This document shows, in pieces, positions 15,742 to 23,950 of a stretch of DNA of 36,318 nt (its first letter is position 1; each line of letters opens with the position of its first letter). The position numbers and the translations under genes are program-made. Source of the stretch: JAKVJE01 sp047722305 (GTDB taxonomy: Bacteria > Actinomycetota > Actinomycetes > Actinomycetales > Microbacteriaceae). The stretch is taken from positions 1 to 36,318 of the forward strand of contig JBDNYM010000019.1 of assembly GCA_047722305.1 (NCBI GenBank), given 5' to 3'. The notes beneath the pieces were generated by a model, which was given only the letters and a program-made list of their open reading frames with translations, had not been told where the DNA came from and made no database searches.

Positions 15742-15772
15742 CGGGGCGGCCCGCCGATGGCGGTCCGCCCCG
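15742..15772 (-). terminator. Strong hairpin downstream of the MFS gene
   Basis: Two stacked stems: CGGGGCGG (15742-15749) pairs with CCGCCCCG (15765-15772), and CCGCC (15751-15755) pairs with GGCGG (15759-15763) around a GAT loop, with one internal mismatch. It starts 25 bp past the stop of the MFS gene. No T-run follows on the minus strand, as is common for actinobacterial terminators. Confidence 0.55.
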
Positions 15773-15797
15773 AGGACGTGAGCCGAATCGGACCGTC

Positions 15798-17081
15798 CTA
15801 CTTGGCCGGAGCGGCGACCTTCGGCGAGGCCGACGGTTTCGCAGCCTTCGGCGCCGAGTGCTGCATCGGCTTGGGGGCCCGGATGACCAGCATCAGCACC
15901 GCGCCGATGGCGATGATGACGCCGCCGATCGGGAACGACACGTTGAACGGCACCCGCAGCCCGTTGAGCACGAGGGTGATGAGCGCGGCGACCGCGAACC
16001 CCGTGTAGATCACCGAGTAGTTCTTCGACTGGTTGTTCTTGCCGTAGAGCTCGCCCACGATCGTCGGGAAGATGGTGATGGTCCCGCCGAAGCCGAAGCC
16101 GAGCAGCAGGAAGCCGACCACGAACAGCCAGGTCGGCGGCACCCACGAGAACCCGAGAGCGAAGGCGAAGATGGCCAGCGCGGCGAGCACGACGCCGACC
16201 AGCAGGGTCCGCTTCATGCGGTCGGAGAGCCAGCCGAGCGCGAAGCGCCCGATGGTGTTCACGAAGCCGACCAGCGACACCATGCTGATCACGCCCACGG
16301 CCAGGGCCGGGACGGCGATCTTGGTGGCGTTGCCGACGTTGCCGATGACGTACTGACCGGAGAACGCGGCCGCGATGAGGGCGATGTAGAGCATGTAGGC
16401 CTGCTTGGTGTGCAGCATCTGGCCGACGGTGTACTCGCCTGAGGTCGCGGCGACGCCGCTCTTCTTGACGATGGGCGCATCCGCGAGCAGCAGTCCGCCC
16501 GGGATGACGAGCACGGCGGCGATGATCGCCCACACGATCATGGCGGTGGAGGCGCCGGCGCCGTTCAGGATGGGCTGCAGCACCAGCGGCAGCAGGATCG
16601 CGGGGATGCCGTAGGCGCCCACGCAGATGCCCGACACGGTGCCGGCCTTGTCCGGGTACCAGCGCAGGCAGTTGGTGAGGCTCAGCAGGTAGCTGATGCC
16701 GTCGCCGACGCCGGCGACGAGTCCGGCGAAGATGTAGAGCACCCAGACGTTGGACGCGAAGGCGCTCACGAAGAAGCCGACGCCGAGCAGCACGCCGCAG
16801 GCCATGACCACCTTGCGGACGCCGAACTTCGCCTGCAGCCAGCCGATCGACAGCGTCGACGCGGACAGCGCGAACATCATGATCGAGAAGGTGACCGCCA
16901 GGCTGAAGGTCAGGTTGGGGTTGTGCTGGACTGCGGAAGCGCCGTAGAAGCGTCCGGCCAGCGGGGAGTTGAACATGCTCCACACGTAGGCGGTGCCCGC
17001 ACCCAGCTGGGTGAGGACCGTCCCGAGGAGGGTCATCCCGCGACGGCCGGAGGGCTGCGCGGGCAAGGAATTCTGAGTCAT
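15798..17081 (-). CDS. MFS transporter, oxalate/formate antiporter (OFA) family
   Basis: A 427-aa carrier with about 12 transmembrane helices. The opening GTAYVWSMFNSPL, the region GVGDGISYLLSLTNCLRWYPDKAGTVSGICVGAYGIP and GFVNTIGRFALGWLSDRM are typical of the OFA group of monocarboxylate/dicarboxylate carriers. A cytoplasmic Lys/Pro/Ala-rich tail ends the protein. It lies 121 bp downstream of budA, separated by a strong hairpin. The substrate is unknown; a monocarboxylate linked to pyruvate or formate metabolism would suit the neighbours alsS/budA and the formate-THF ligase, but this is inference. Confidence 0.88.
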   Translation of the reverse strand: MTQNSLPAQPSGRRGMTLLGTVLTQLGAGTAYVWSMFNSPLAGRFYGASAVQHNPNLTFSLAVTFSIMMFALSASTLSIGWLQAKFGVRKVVMACGVLLGVGFFVSAFASNVWVLYIFAGLVAGVGDGISYLLSLTNCLRWYPDKAGTVSGICVGAYGIPAILLPLVLQPILNGAGASTAMIVWAIIAAVLVIPGGLLLADAPIVKKSGVAATSGEYTVGQMLHTKQAYMLYIALIAAAFSGQYVIGNVGNATKIAVPALAVGVISMVSLVGFVNTIGRFALGWLSDRMKRTLLVGVVLAALAIFAFALGFSWVPPTWLFVVGFLLLGFGFGGTITIFPTIVGELYGKNNQSKNYSVIYTGFAVAALITLVLNGLRVPFNVSFPIGGVIIAIGAVLMLVIRAPKPMQHSAPKAAKPSASPKVAAPAK

Positions 17082-17150
17082 AGATTGTCTTTTCTGATGT
17101 TGGAAGGCGTCGCGGGGCCGTGCCGCCGGAAACGGGGCGCGACCCGGGGC

Positions 17151-17179
17151 GGGGACGCGGCGCGAATCGCCGCGTCCCC
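17151..17179 (-). terminator. Perfect 12-bp hairpin between budA and the MFS gene
   Basis: GGGGACGCGGCG (17151-17162) and CGCCGCGTCCCC (17168-17179) are perfectly complementary around a 5-base loop. The hairpin begins 24 bp downstream of the budA stop and could end or attenuate alsS-budA transcription before the MFS gene. TTTTC flanks it on the plus strand, but no minus-strand transcript there needs a terminator in the plus direction. Confidence 0.55.
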
Positions 17180-17202
17180 GGTTTTCTCGGTGAGGGGACC
17201 GG

Positions 17203-17937
17203 TCAGGAGTGCTGCTCGGTGGCGTGGATCTGCTCGGAGAGATCCTCCGGAAGCAGGTTCGCGCCGCGGAACGACGGGGTGTCCGGCAGCGAGACCTCGA
17301 GGCTCATCGCCGGGGAGATCTCGACGCTGGCGTGCCGCAGTCGGTAGCTGAGCACGTGCCCGCCGTGCGAGCGGTCCTCGTTGACGAAGTGCACGTGGTA
17401 GCCGGGCACGGAGACGCCCATGAGGTACTGCGGCGTGCGGAACCCGCCGAGCACCCCGGACACGTCGCTCCAGGTCTGCACGGGCTCGCCCTTGCTGGAC
17501 TCGGCCATCGGGACGTAGGGCTCCTCCTGCTTCGCCACGGTGCGGGTGCGCACCTCGGTGAACGAGCCGGTGATGCGCAGCGCGTATATGTAGTTCGGGG
17601 ACGGGATGAGCCCGTCGATGAACGTGGTGACCTCGTCGCCGGTGGCGCCGTCGGGCAGGTCGGCCCGGATGGCGGGGACCAGGTTGGTGACCACGGCGAA
17701 CGGGGTCAGCTGGTCGAGGGACGCGGGATGGACGGTGCCGTCCACGCGCATCTGATAGCTGACGCCGTCCAGCACGATCATCTCGCCGTCGAGGCCCTCG
17801 AAGGTGCCCAGGCCGAACGATCCGTGCGTGAGCAGCTCGCCCACCGTCATGTTGCCCTGGTAGACGCTGTCGAGCAGCGCGCTCATCAGGCTCGTCTGGA
17901 AGACGGCGTTGCGAGGCAGCGGAGCGGTCCCGCTCAC
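17203..17937 (-). CDS. budA: Alpha-acetolactate decarboxylase
   Basis: A 244-aa cytosolic zinc enzyme converting acetolactate to acetoin and CO2. The zinc ligands are visible in GYHVHFVNEDRSHGGH: His181, His183 and His194, with the spacing of the characterised enzymes (His194/196/207). The conserved Glu52 (DGEMIVLDG), the Arg-containing TRTVAKQEEPY and ESSKGEP are present. The start is GTG 17937, overlapping the alsS stop as GTGA, with GGAGGGGG upstream. Translational coupling to alsS shows that the pair works as the acetoin branch from pyruvate, used to limit acidification or as an overflow route. Confidence 0.95.
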   Translation of the reverse strand: MSGTAPLPRNAVFQTSLMSALLDSVYQGNMTVGELLTHGSFGLGTFEGLDGEMIVLDGVSYQMRVDGTVHPASLDQLTPFAVVTNLVPAIRADLPDGATGDEVTTFIDGLIPSPNYIYALRITGSFTEVRTRTVAKQEEPYVPMAESSKGEPVQTWSDVSGVLGGFRTPQYLMGVSVPGYHVHFVNEDRSHGGHVLSYRLRHASVEISPAMSLEVSLPDTPSFRGANLLPEDLSEQIHATEQHS

Positions 17938-19652
17938 GAGAGCACCCCCTCCTGGAGCTGGCCGGCGAGCCGCTTCAGGTTGTCGCTGTAGTCGACCGGC
18001 ACGTCGATGATCGACGCGCCCGGCTCGGCGAGCGCCTGCTTCAGGGTGCTGCCGAGCTCCTCCAGCGAGGTGACCCGGTATCCGTGGGCGCCGAACGACT
18101 CGGCGTACTTCACGACGTCGTAGCCGCCGAGCTGGATGCCGGAGGTGCGGCCGTACTTCATCTGCTGCTGGAAGGCGACCATGTCGTAGGTGGAGTCGTT
18201 GAAGATCACGTGCGTGAAGGAGACGCCGAGGCGGTGGGCCGTCTCGAGCTCCTGGGCGGAGAACAGGAACCCGCCGTCGCCCGACACGGACAGCACCGGG
18301 GTGTTCGGCCGGACCAGCGAGGTCGCGATCGCCCAGGGCAGGGCGACGCCCAGGGTCTGCTGCCCGTTGGAGAACAGCAGGTGACGCGGGCGGTAGGTGC
18401 GGAAGTGCCGCGCCATGTAGATGTAGTGCGAGCCGATATCGGAGATGACCGTCGTCTCGTCGTTGACCGCCTCGCGCAGCTTCAGCACCACGGCGACCGG
18501 GTCGAGGCCCTTGGCGTCGTCGTGCAGTTCGCTGAAGACCTCGTCCGGGTCGTCGCTCAGACGGGTGCGCTGCTCGTCGAGCACCGACACGGCCGCCGGG
18601 GACATGGTCTGCCCGGACAGGCGGTCGGCGAGCGCCCGCACGGTGGCGGGGATGTCGCCGCGCAGCTCGAGCGCGGGCCGGTAGGCGGCGTCCGCGTCGG
18701 CGAGCACCTCGTCGAGCGAGATGATCGTGTGCGTGGTCTTGTGGTTCCACATCTTCGCGTCGTACTCGACCGGGTCGTAGCCGATCGCGAGCACGACGTC
18801 GGCCTGGTCGAGGACGACGTCGCCGGGCTGGTTGCGGAAGATACCGACGCGGCCGAGGTAGTGGTCCTCGAGGTCACGGCTGACGAGCCCGGCGCCCTGG
18901 AAGGTCTCGACGACCGGGAGCTGGGTGTTCTGGAGCAGGGCGGAGAGCGCGTCGGCGCCCTCGGTGCAGGCGGCGCGCACGCCGGCCAGGATGACCGGGA
19001 ACTTGGCGTCGCGGATGAGCTTGGCGGCCTGGTCGAGATCGGCGACCGGGGCCGGGCCCAGCTTCGGGACCGGGCGCATGCTGTCGGCGGTCACAGCGGT
19101 CTCTCCGCCGAGCACGTCGGAGGGGAGCACGAGGGCGGCGGCACCGCGCGGCATGGTGGTGGCGCGACGGAACGCGTCCGCGACGGCCTCGGGGACGTTG
19201 TCGGGGGAGTCGACCTCGGCGGCGTACTTGCTCACGGTGGCGAGCATGCCGGCCGCATCCATCGACTGGTGGGTGTGTTTGAGGCGATCGGCGCGCGGCA
19301 CCGCACCGCAGAGGGCCACGATCGGGTCGCCCTCGGTGGTGGCGGTCAGCAGGCCGGTGGCGAGGTTGGTCGTGCCGGGCCCGGAGGTGACCACGGCGAC
19401 GCCGGGGGTGCCGGTGAGACGGCCGATGCAGGCGGCCATGAAGGCGGCATCCTGCTCGTGGCGGCAGAGCACGATCTGGGGGCCGCCATCCTTCAACGCG
19501 TCGTAGAGCTGGTCGACTTTGGCGCCGGGGACGCCGAAGACGTACTTCACCCCTGCCCGGTTGAGGCTTTCCACGATCCGCTCGGCGCTGCGCGCCGGTG
19601 TGACATGTTCTCCATTCGAGGTGGAGACGACAGTCTGCATGTTCATGCTCAT
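17934..19652 (-). CDS. alsS: Acetolactate synthase, catabolic type
   Basis: A 572-aa thiamine-diphosphate enzyme condensing two pyruvates to acetolactate. The catalytic Glu66 lies in CRHEQDAAFMA, followed by TSGPGTTNLATGL. The TPP/Mg motif runs from GDGGFLFSAQELETA (about 457) to FNDSTYDMV (about 484). Its partner budA overlaps it and no small regulatory subunit (ilvN) follows, so it is the catabolic, acetoin-forming type rather than the biosynthetic one. Three ATG codons (19652, 19646, 19640) lie in frame at the start; I kept the first. A 20-bp perfect palindrome overlaps a candidate promoter about 190 bp upstream. Confidence 0.93.
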   Translation of the reverse strand: MSMNMQTVVSTSNGEHVTPARSAERIVESLNRAGVKYVFGVPGAKVDQLYDALKDGGPQIVLCRHEQDAAFMAACIGRLTGTPGVAVVTSGPGTTNLATGLLTATTEGDPIVALCGAVPRADRLKHTHQSMDAAGMLATVSKYAAEVDSPDNVPEAVADAFRRATTMPRGAAALVLPSDVLGGETAVTADSMRPVPKLGPAPVADLDQAAKLIRDAKFPVILAGVRAACTEGADALSALLQNTQLPVVETFQGAGLVSRDLEDHYLGRVGIFRNQPGDVVLDQADVVLAIGYDPVEYDAKMWNHKTTHTIISLDEVLADADAAYRPALELRGDIPATVRALADRLSGQTMSPAAVSVLDEQRTRLSDDPDEVFSELHDDAKGLDPVAVVLKLREAVNDETTVISDIGSHYIYMARHFRTYRPRHLLFSNGQQTLGVALPWAIATSLVRPNTPVLSVSGDGGFLFSAQELETAHRLGVSFTHVIFNDSTYDMVAFQQQMKYGRTSGIQLGGYDVVKYAESFGAHGYRVTSLEELGSTLKQALAEPGASIIDVPVDYSDNLKRLAGQLQEGVLS

Positions 19653-19842
19653 CCGAAGATGACTCTTTTCCTGATCCGGTGACTGTTCCTACTGCTCCCG
19701 GATCGGACAGTCGCCTCCGGCCCGGGAAGATTCTGGACGGGCTCTGTCATCCCGTCATTGTCATCCGACGCCTCTGGCGGACGTGCCTTCGTCATCCACG
19801 CTGACCGATCAAGCGGAGCTGACGCTAACACACCGAGGGCTT

Positions 19843-19862
19843 ATATGCAAGATCTTGCATAT
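19843..19862. promoter_or_regulatory. 20-bp perfect palindrome in the alsS / ACT intergenic region
   Basis: ATATGCAAGATCTTGCATAT is perfectly symmetrical and AT-rich in a GC-rich genome. It lies between the divergent alsS and ACT-domain genes. On the minus strand it abuts a TATAAG -10-like box, so a bound dimer would block the alsS promoter. On the plus strand it contains TTGCAT, a possible -35 for the ACT gene. It looks like a dimeric repressor site (GntR, MarR or similar); no regulator gene lies next to it. Confidence 0.6.
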
Positions 19863-19881
19863 GTATCGGTACATGCGATAC
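19861..19881. promoter_or_regulatory. Second symmetrical site next to the palindrome
   Basis: Two overlapping inverted repeats sit here: ATGTA-TCGG-TACAT (19861-19874) and GTATCG with CGATAC (19863-19868, 19876-19881). They directly adjoin the 20-bp palindrome and may be a second operator or promoter element for the divergent genes. Confidence 0.35.
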
Positions 19882-19949
19882 GCGACACCCTCCCCGACCT
19901 CACCGGCATCGGCCATCTGAGGCCCCCGAGTCGTGAGACGATGGGGGCC

Positions 19950-20219
19950 ATGCACATCATCATCACCGTCACGGGCACGGACCACGTCGGGATCATCGCC
20001 GGGGTCTCGCAGGCCCTCGCCGAGCTGGGGGTCAACATCGTCAACGTCTCCCAGACGCTGATGGGCAAATACTTCACCATGATCATGGAGGGCGCTCTCA
20101 CCGACGCCGCCCCCGACCTCCCGGAGGTGCAGCGCCGGTTGCAGGAGGCCGGCCAGCGCCACGGCGTCACCGTGCGGGTGCAGTCGGAGGCCATCTTCGA
20201 CGCCATGCACACCCTGTGA
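19950..20219 (+). CDS. ACT domain protein (UPF0237 / GcvR-like)
   Basis: An 89-aa single ACT-like domain: MHIIITVTGTDHVGIIAGVSQALAELGVNIVNVSQTLMGKYFTMIM is split here as a betaalphabeta unit, with DLPEVQRRLQEAGQRHGVTVRVQSEAIFDAMHTL completing the fold. The length matches the UPF0237 family. ATG 19941, three codons upstream, is an alternative start. The gene is followed 7 bp later by a UPF0210/PFL-family gene, a pairing widely conserved in bacteria. ACT domains bind amino acids or similar ligands, so it may sense a metabolite for its partner; the true function is unknown. Confidence 0.88.
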   Translation: MHIIITVTGTDHVGIIAGVSQALAELGVNIVNVSQTLMGKYFTMIMEGALTDAAPDLPEVQRRLQEAGQRHGVTVRVQSEAIFDAMHTL

Positions 20220-20226
20220 GCGCCCG

Positions 20227-21588
20227 ATGACCACCACCAGCCAGCACATCCTCGAGACGATCCACATGCTCGACGAGGAGCGCCTCGACATCCGCACCGT
20301 CACGATGGGCATCTCGCTCCTCGACTGCATCGCCGGAGACGGCCCCACCACCCGGCGCCGCATCTACGACCGCATCACCAGCCGGGCCGGGAACCTGGTC
20401 GAGACCGCCGACCGCATCGGGGCCGAGCTGGGCATCCCCATCATCAACAAGCGGGTGTCGGTGACCCCGATGTCGCTGGTCGCGGCCGCCTCCGGCGAGT
20501 CCGACTACCTGGAGTTCGCCCGCACCCTCGACGCCGCGGCGCACACCGTCGGCATCGACTTCATCGGCGGGTTCTCCGCACTGGTCGAGAAGGGCAGCAC
20601 CGCCAGCGACCGGACGCTCATGGCATCCATCCCGGAGGCCCTGGCCGGCACCGAGCTGGTGTGCTCGTCGGTCAACATCGGTTCCACCCGCGCCGGCATC
20701 AACATGTCGGCCGTCGCCGAGATGGGGCGCGTCGTCAAGCGCACCGCCGAGCTGACCGCCGACACCGGCGGGCTGGGCGCGGCCAAGCTGGTGGTGTTCG
20801 CGAACGCCGTCGGCGACAACCCGTTCATGGCCGGCGCCTTCCACGGGGTCGAGGAGACCGACTGCTGCGTGTCGGTGGGCGTCTCGGGGCCGGGCGTGGT
20901 CAAACGGGCCTTGGAGGCGGTGCGCGGCGAACCGTTCGACACCGTCGCCGAGACCATCAAGAAGGCGGCGTTCAAGGTCACGCGCATGGGCCAGCTGGTC
21001 GGCACCACCGCGGCCGAACGGCTGGGCGTCGACTTCGGCATCGTCGACCTGTCGCTGGCCCCCACCGCCGAAGTCGGCGACTCGGTGGCCCGCATCCTGG
21101 AGGAGATCGGCGTGGAGCGAGTCGGGGCCCCCGGCACCACCGCGGCGCTCGCCCTGCTGAACGACGCCGTCAAGAAGGGCGGGCTCATGGCCTGCTCGCA
21201 CGTGGGCGGGCTGTCCGGCTCGTTCATCCCGGTCAGCGAGGACATCGGGATGATCGAGGCGGCCCGCCTGGGGGCGATCAGCATCGAGAAGCTCGAGGCC
21301 ATGACCTGCATCTGCTCGGTCGGGCTCGACATGATCGCTCTGCCCGGGGCGACCCCCGCGTCCACCATCGCCGGCATCATCGCCGACGAGGCCGCCATCG
21401 GGGTGGCCAACCACAAGACCACCGGCGTGCGCGTCATCCCCGCGCCCGGGCTCGACGTGGGCGACGAACTGCAGCTGCCCGGCCTGCTCGGACGCGCCCC
21501 GGTCATGCCGGTCAGCCGATTCAGCTCCGCCGACCTCGTGGCCCGCGGCGGGCACATCCCCGCCCCGGTACACGGGCTGCGCAACTGA
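20227..21588 (+). CDS. UPF0210 / DUF711 (PFL-like) family protein
   Basis: A 453-aa protein of the UPF0210 (DUF711) family, structurally related to pyruvate formate-lyase/ribonucleotide reductase barrels but with no known reaction. Typical segments are DIRTVTMGISLLDCI, NKRVSVTPMSL, FIGGFSALVEKG, VCSSVNIGSTRAGINM, VVFANAVGDNPFMAGAFHG, SVGVSGPGVVKRAL and CSVGLDMIALPG, ending near GGHIPAPVHGLRN. The N-terminal half is very well conserved, so the gene is likely functional. It follows the ACT gene after 7 bp and precedes formate-tetrahydrofolate ligase by 44 bp, so the three may form one operon. Confidence 0.92.
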   Translation: MTTTSQHILETIHMLDEERLDIRTVTMGISLLDCIAGDGPTTRRRIYDRITSRAGNLVETADRIGAELGIPIINKRVSVTPMSLVAAASGESDYLEFARTLDAAAHTVGIDFIGGFSALVEKGSTASDRTLMASIPEALAGTELVCSSVNIGSTRAGINMSAVAEMGRVVKRTAELTADTGGLGAAKLVVFANAVGDNPFMAGAFHGVEETDCCVSVGVSGPGVVKRALEAVRGEPFDTVAETIKKAAFKVTRMGQLVGTTAAERLGVDFGIVDLSLAPTAEVGDSVARILEEIGVERVGAPGTTAALALLNDAVKKGGLMACSHVGGLSGSFIPVSEDIGMIEAARLGAISIEKLEAMTCICSVGLDMIALPGATPASTIAGIIADEAAIGVANHKTTGVRVIPAPGLDVGDELQLPGLLGRAPVMPVSRFSSADLVARGGHIPAPVHGLRN

Positions 21589-21632
21589 GCGGCGGGTGGC
21601 AGACCCAGCGGAGCGCGGTGAGGAGACGGGCC

Positions 21633-23303
21633 ATGACGGCCAAGACGGACATCGAGATCGCGCAGGAGACCCCTGCCCTCCCCATCGCCGAGGTGGCGGA
21701 CCGGGCCGGCCTCGCCGCAGAGGCGCTGGAGCCCTACGGCCGCGATAAGGCGAAGATCGACATCGCCTCGCTGGCGGATCGTCCCCGGCGCGGCCGCCTG
21801 ATCCTCGTCACGGCCATCAGCCCCACCCCCGCCGGCGAAGGGAAGACCACCACCGCCGTGGGTCTCGCCGACGCGCTCACCCGCCTCGGGGCCCGCACCG
21901 TGCTGTGCCAGCGGGAGCCCTCGCTCGGCCCCGTCTTCGGGCTCAAGGGCGGAGCCACTGGCGGTGGCCGCGCCCAGGTGATCCCGATGGAGGACATCAA
22001 CCTCCACTTCACCGGCGACATCCACGCCGTCGGGGCGGCCAACAACCTCCTCGCCGCCCTGCTTGATAACCACATCGAGCGCGGCAACGCCCTGGGCATC
22101 GACCCCCGCCGCATCCGCTGGCGGCGCGTGGTCGATATGAACGACCGCCAGCTGCGCCGCATCGTGGACGGGCTGGGCGGGCCCGCCGACGGGATGCCGC
22201 GCGAGGACGGCTTCTCCATCACCGCGGCGTCCGAGGTGATGGCGGTGCTCTGCCTGGCCACCGGCCTCGCCGATCTCAAACAGCGCCTGGGCCGGATGGT
22301 CGTGGGCTACACGTTCGGCTACCGTCCGGTCACCGCCCACGATCTGCACGCCGAGGGCGCCATGGCGACGCTGCTGCGCGACGCGATCAAGCCCAACCTG
22401 GTGCAGACCCTCGAGCACACCCCCGCCCTGGTGCACGGCGGCCCGTTCGCCAACATCGCCCACGGCTGCAACTCGGTGGCGGCCACGTCCACCGCCCTGC
22501 GGCTGGCCGACTACGCCGTCACCGAGGCGGGATTCGGCGCCGACCTCGGCGCGGAGAAGTTCTGCGACATCGTCTGCCGCGGAGCCGGGCTGGCCCCGGC
22601 CGCCGCGGTGCTGGTCGCCACGGTACGAGGGCTGAAGTACCACGGCGGGAAACCGCTCGACGAGCTGGAGCGGGAGGACGAGGCAGCACTCGAACGCGGC
22701 CTCCCCCACCTCCGCCGCCACCTCGACAATCTGCAGCAGGTCTTCGGGCTGCCCGTGGTGGTGGCTGTCAATGCGTTCCCGACCGACGCCCCCGCCGAAC
22801 TCGATCTCCTGGAGCGACGCTGCCGGGACGCCGGCGTCGACGCCGTGCGCTCCGAGGTCTGGGCCCGGGGCGGTGCGGGTGGCGTCGAGCTGGCCCGCCG
22901 GGTGATCGCCCTCGCCGACCGGCCGAGCCGGTTCTCCTGCGCCTACGAGCTGGACGCGCCGCTCGCGGACAAGATCCGGGCCGTCGCCACCCGGGTGTAC
23001 CGCGCCGACGGGGTCGTCTTCTCCGCCGCCGCCAGGGCCCAACTCGACCGGCTCACCGAGCTCGGGTTCGGCGGCCTGCCCGTCTGCATGGCCAAGACGC
23101 CGTACTCGTTCACCGACGACCGCCGGGCACTGGGCGCCCCGACCGGGTTCGACATCACCGTGCGCGCGGTCCGGGTCGCCGCCGGGGCCGGCTTCGTCAT
23201 CGCGCTCACCGGCGACATCTTGACGATGCCCGGCCTGCCCCGGCACCCGGCGGCCGAGGGCATCGACGTGGACGCGAACGGGCGGATCACCGGGCTGTTC
23301 TGA
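21633..23303 (+). CDS. fhs: Formate--tetrahydrofolate ligase
   Basis: A 556-aa enzyme that makes 10-formyl-THF from formate, THF and ATP, feeding one-carbon units to purine synthesis. The ATP loop TPAGEGKTTTAVGLADAL (from 65) is clear, followed by REPSLGPVFGLKGGATGGGRAQVIPME, HFTGDIHAVGAANNLLAAL, HGGPFANIAHGCNS, TEAGFGADLGAEKF, and the C-terminal MAKTPYSFTDD and DILTMPGLPRHPAA. The length and motif order match the family. The start follows AGGAGACGGG. It may be co-transcribed with the ACT and UPF0210 genes. Confidence 0.96.
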   Translation: MTAKTDIEIAQETPALPIAEVADRAGLAAEALEPYGRDKAKIDIASLADRPRRGRLILVTAISPTPAGEGKTTTAVGLADALTRLGARTVLCQREPSLGPVFGLKGGATGGGRAQVIPMEDINLHFTGDIHAVGAANNLLAALLDNHIERGNALGIDPRRIRWRRVVDMNDRQLRRIVDGLGGPADGMPREDGFSITAASEVMAVLCLATGLADLKQRLGRMVVGYTFGYRPVTAHDLHAEGAMATLLRDAIKPNLVQTLEHTPALVHGGPFANIAHGCNSVAATSTALRLADYAVTEAGFGADLGAEKFCDIVCRGAGLAPAAAVLVATVRGLKYHGGKPLDELEREDEAALERGLPHLRRHLDNLQQVFGLPVVVAVNAFPTDAPAELDLLERRCRDAGVDAVRSEVWARGGAGGVELARRVIALADRPSRFSCAYELDAPLADKIRAVATRVYRADGVVFSAAARAQLDRLTELGFGGLPVCMAKTPYSFTDDRRALGAPTGFDITVRAVRVAAGAGFVIALTGDILTMPGLPRHPAAEGIDVDANGRITGLF

Positions 23304-23400
23304 GGACGGCGTCCCGCTCACCGAGCTCAGGGCATCGGCCGAGCTCAGGCGCCCCGTCCCCTGAGTTCGAGCGCAGCCGAACGGATGTCCTGAGTTGCGC
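23304..23400. repeat. Second intergenic patch with GAGCTCAGG / CTGAGTTCG units
   Basis: Copies of the unit found at 10.8-11.0 kb: CCGAGCTCAGG (23321-23331), GCATCGGCCGAGCTCAGG (23332-23349, one mismatch to 10951-10968), CCCCTGAGTTCG (about 23358-23369) and CGGATGTCCTGAGTT (23382-23396, exact reverse complement of part of 10958-10975). No gene is present. Confidence 0.55.
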
Positions 23401-23430
23401 CGCCTCCCACGCCTCCATCACCGCCCGGCT

Positions 23431-23736
23431 TCACGCCTCCGGCTGCGGCCCGGCGCGCAGGGCGAGCTCCGCCAGCAGAGCGGACCCGTCGGCGAGCACC
23501 GAATCGTCGAACACGATGGAGGTGGAGTGGTTGCCGGGCTGGGTGCGGTAGTCGGCGCCGCGGGGCGTGGCCGACAGCAGCACGAACGCGCCGGGGACCT
23601 GTTCGAGCACGTACGAGAAGTCTTCCGAGGCGGTGCACGCCTGGGGCATCCGTTGCCCCCGATCGGCACCGAAGAGGTCTTCGACCGCGCCGAAGACCCG
23701 CTCGGCCGCCTCCGGGACGGTGACGGTCATCGGCAC
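23431..23736 (-). pseudogene. C-terminal remnant of an M20D amidohydrolase
   Basis: About 100 residues survive: VTVPEAAERVFGAVEDLFG, then ACTASEDFSYVLEQVPGAFVLL, then GNHSTSIVFDDSVLADGSALLAELAL. This aligns with the last quarter of the M20D proteins at 28.2-30.7 kb (SEDFSFVLEQVPGTF, NHSEKVLFDDSVLGD). The metal-binding N-terminal three quarters are missing, and at about 23736 the sequence switches to an unrelated aminotransferase fragment on the other strand. It cannot encode an active enzyme and marks deletion or recombination. Confidence 0.75.
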
Positions 23737-23738
23737 TT

Positions 23739-23945
23739 TGCGGCTGCGCCTTCGTCGTCATCCCCCGACGCCAGCGTCCGCGACGACGCGATGACCATGC
23801 TCGAGACCATCGCGCGGGCGGCGTACTCGCAGCCCTCCGCCCACGGGGCCACTCATCGTCGAAACCGTGCTGAGCGACCCCGAGCTGCAGGCCGACTGTC
23901 GCGTCGAACTCGATAGCATGCGCGACCGGCTCAATGCGCTGCGGG
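23739..23945 (+). pseudogene. Remnant of an aspartate/aromatic aminotransferase with frameshifts
   Basis: The segment resembles the region of AspC/TyrB around YSNPPAHGA. Frame 1 gives CGCAFVV; frame 2 gives PDASVRDDAMTMLETIARAAYS and QPSAHGA; frame 3 gives LIVETVLSDPELQADCR and VELDSMRDRLNALR. Each change is a +1 shift, at about 23760 and about 23851. Both ends of the gene are missing, including the PLP lysine region upstream and the C-terminal domain downstream. It is a dead fragment squeezed between the M20 remnant and the PaiB-like gene. The first frameshift is less certain than the second. Confidence 0.65.
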
Positions 23946-23950
23946 GACGT

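Noticed and set aside
12944..15781. A 945-codon open frame on the plus strand
   Set aside because: It is opposite the class-IV aminotransferase and DUF4012 genes, rich in Arg/Gly/His/Asp as expected of an antisense frame of high-GC genes, and shows no known domain.
20505..23321. A 938-codon open frame on the minus strand
   Set aside because: It is the antisense shadow of the UPF0210 and fhs genes; both plus-strand products are fully recognisable.
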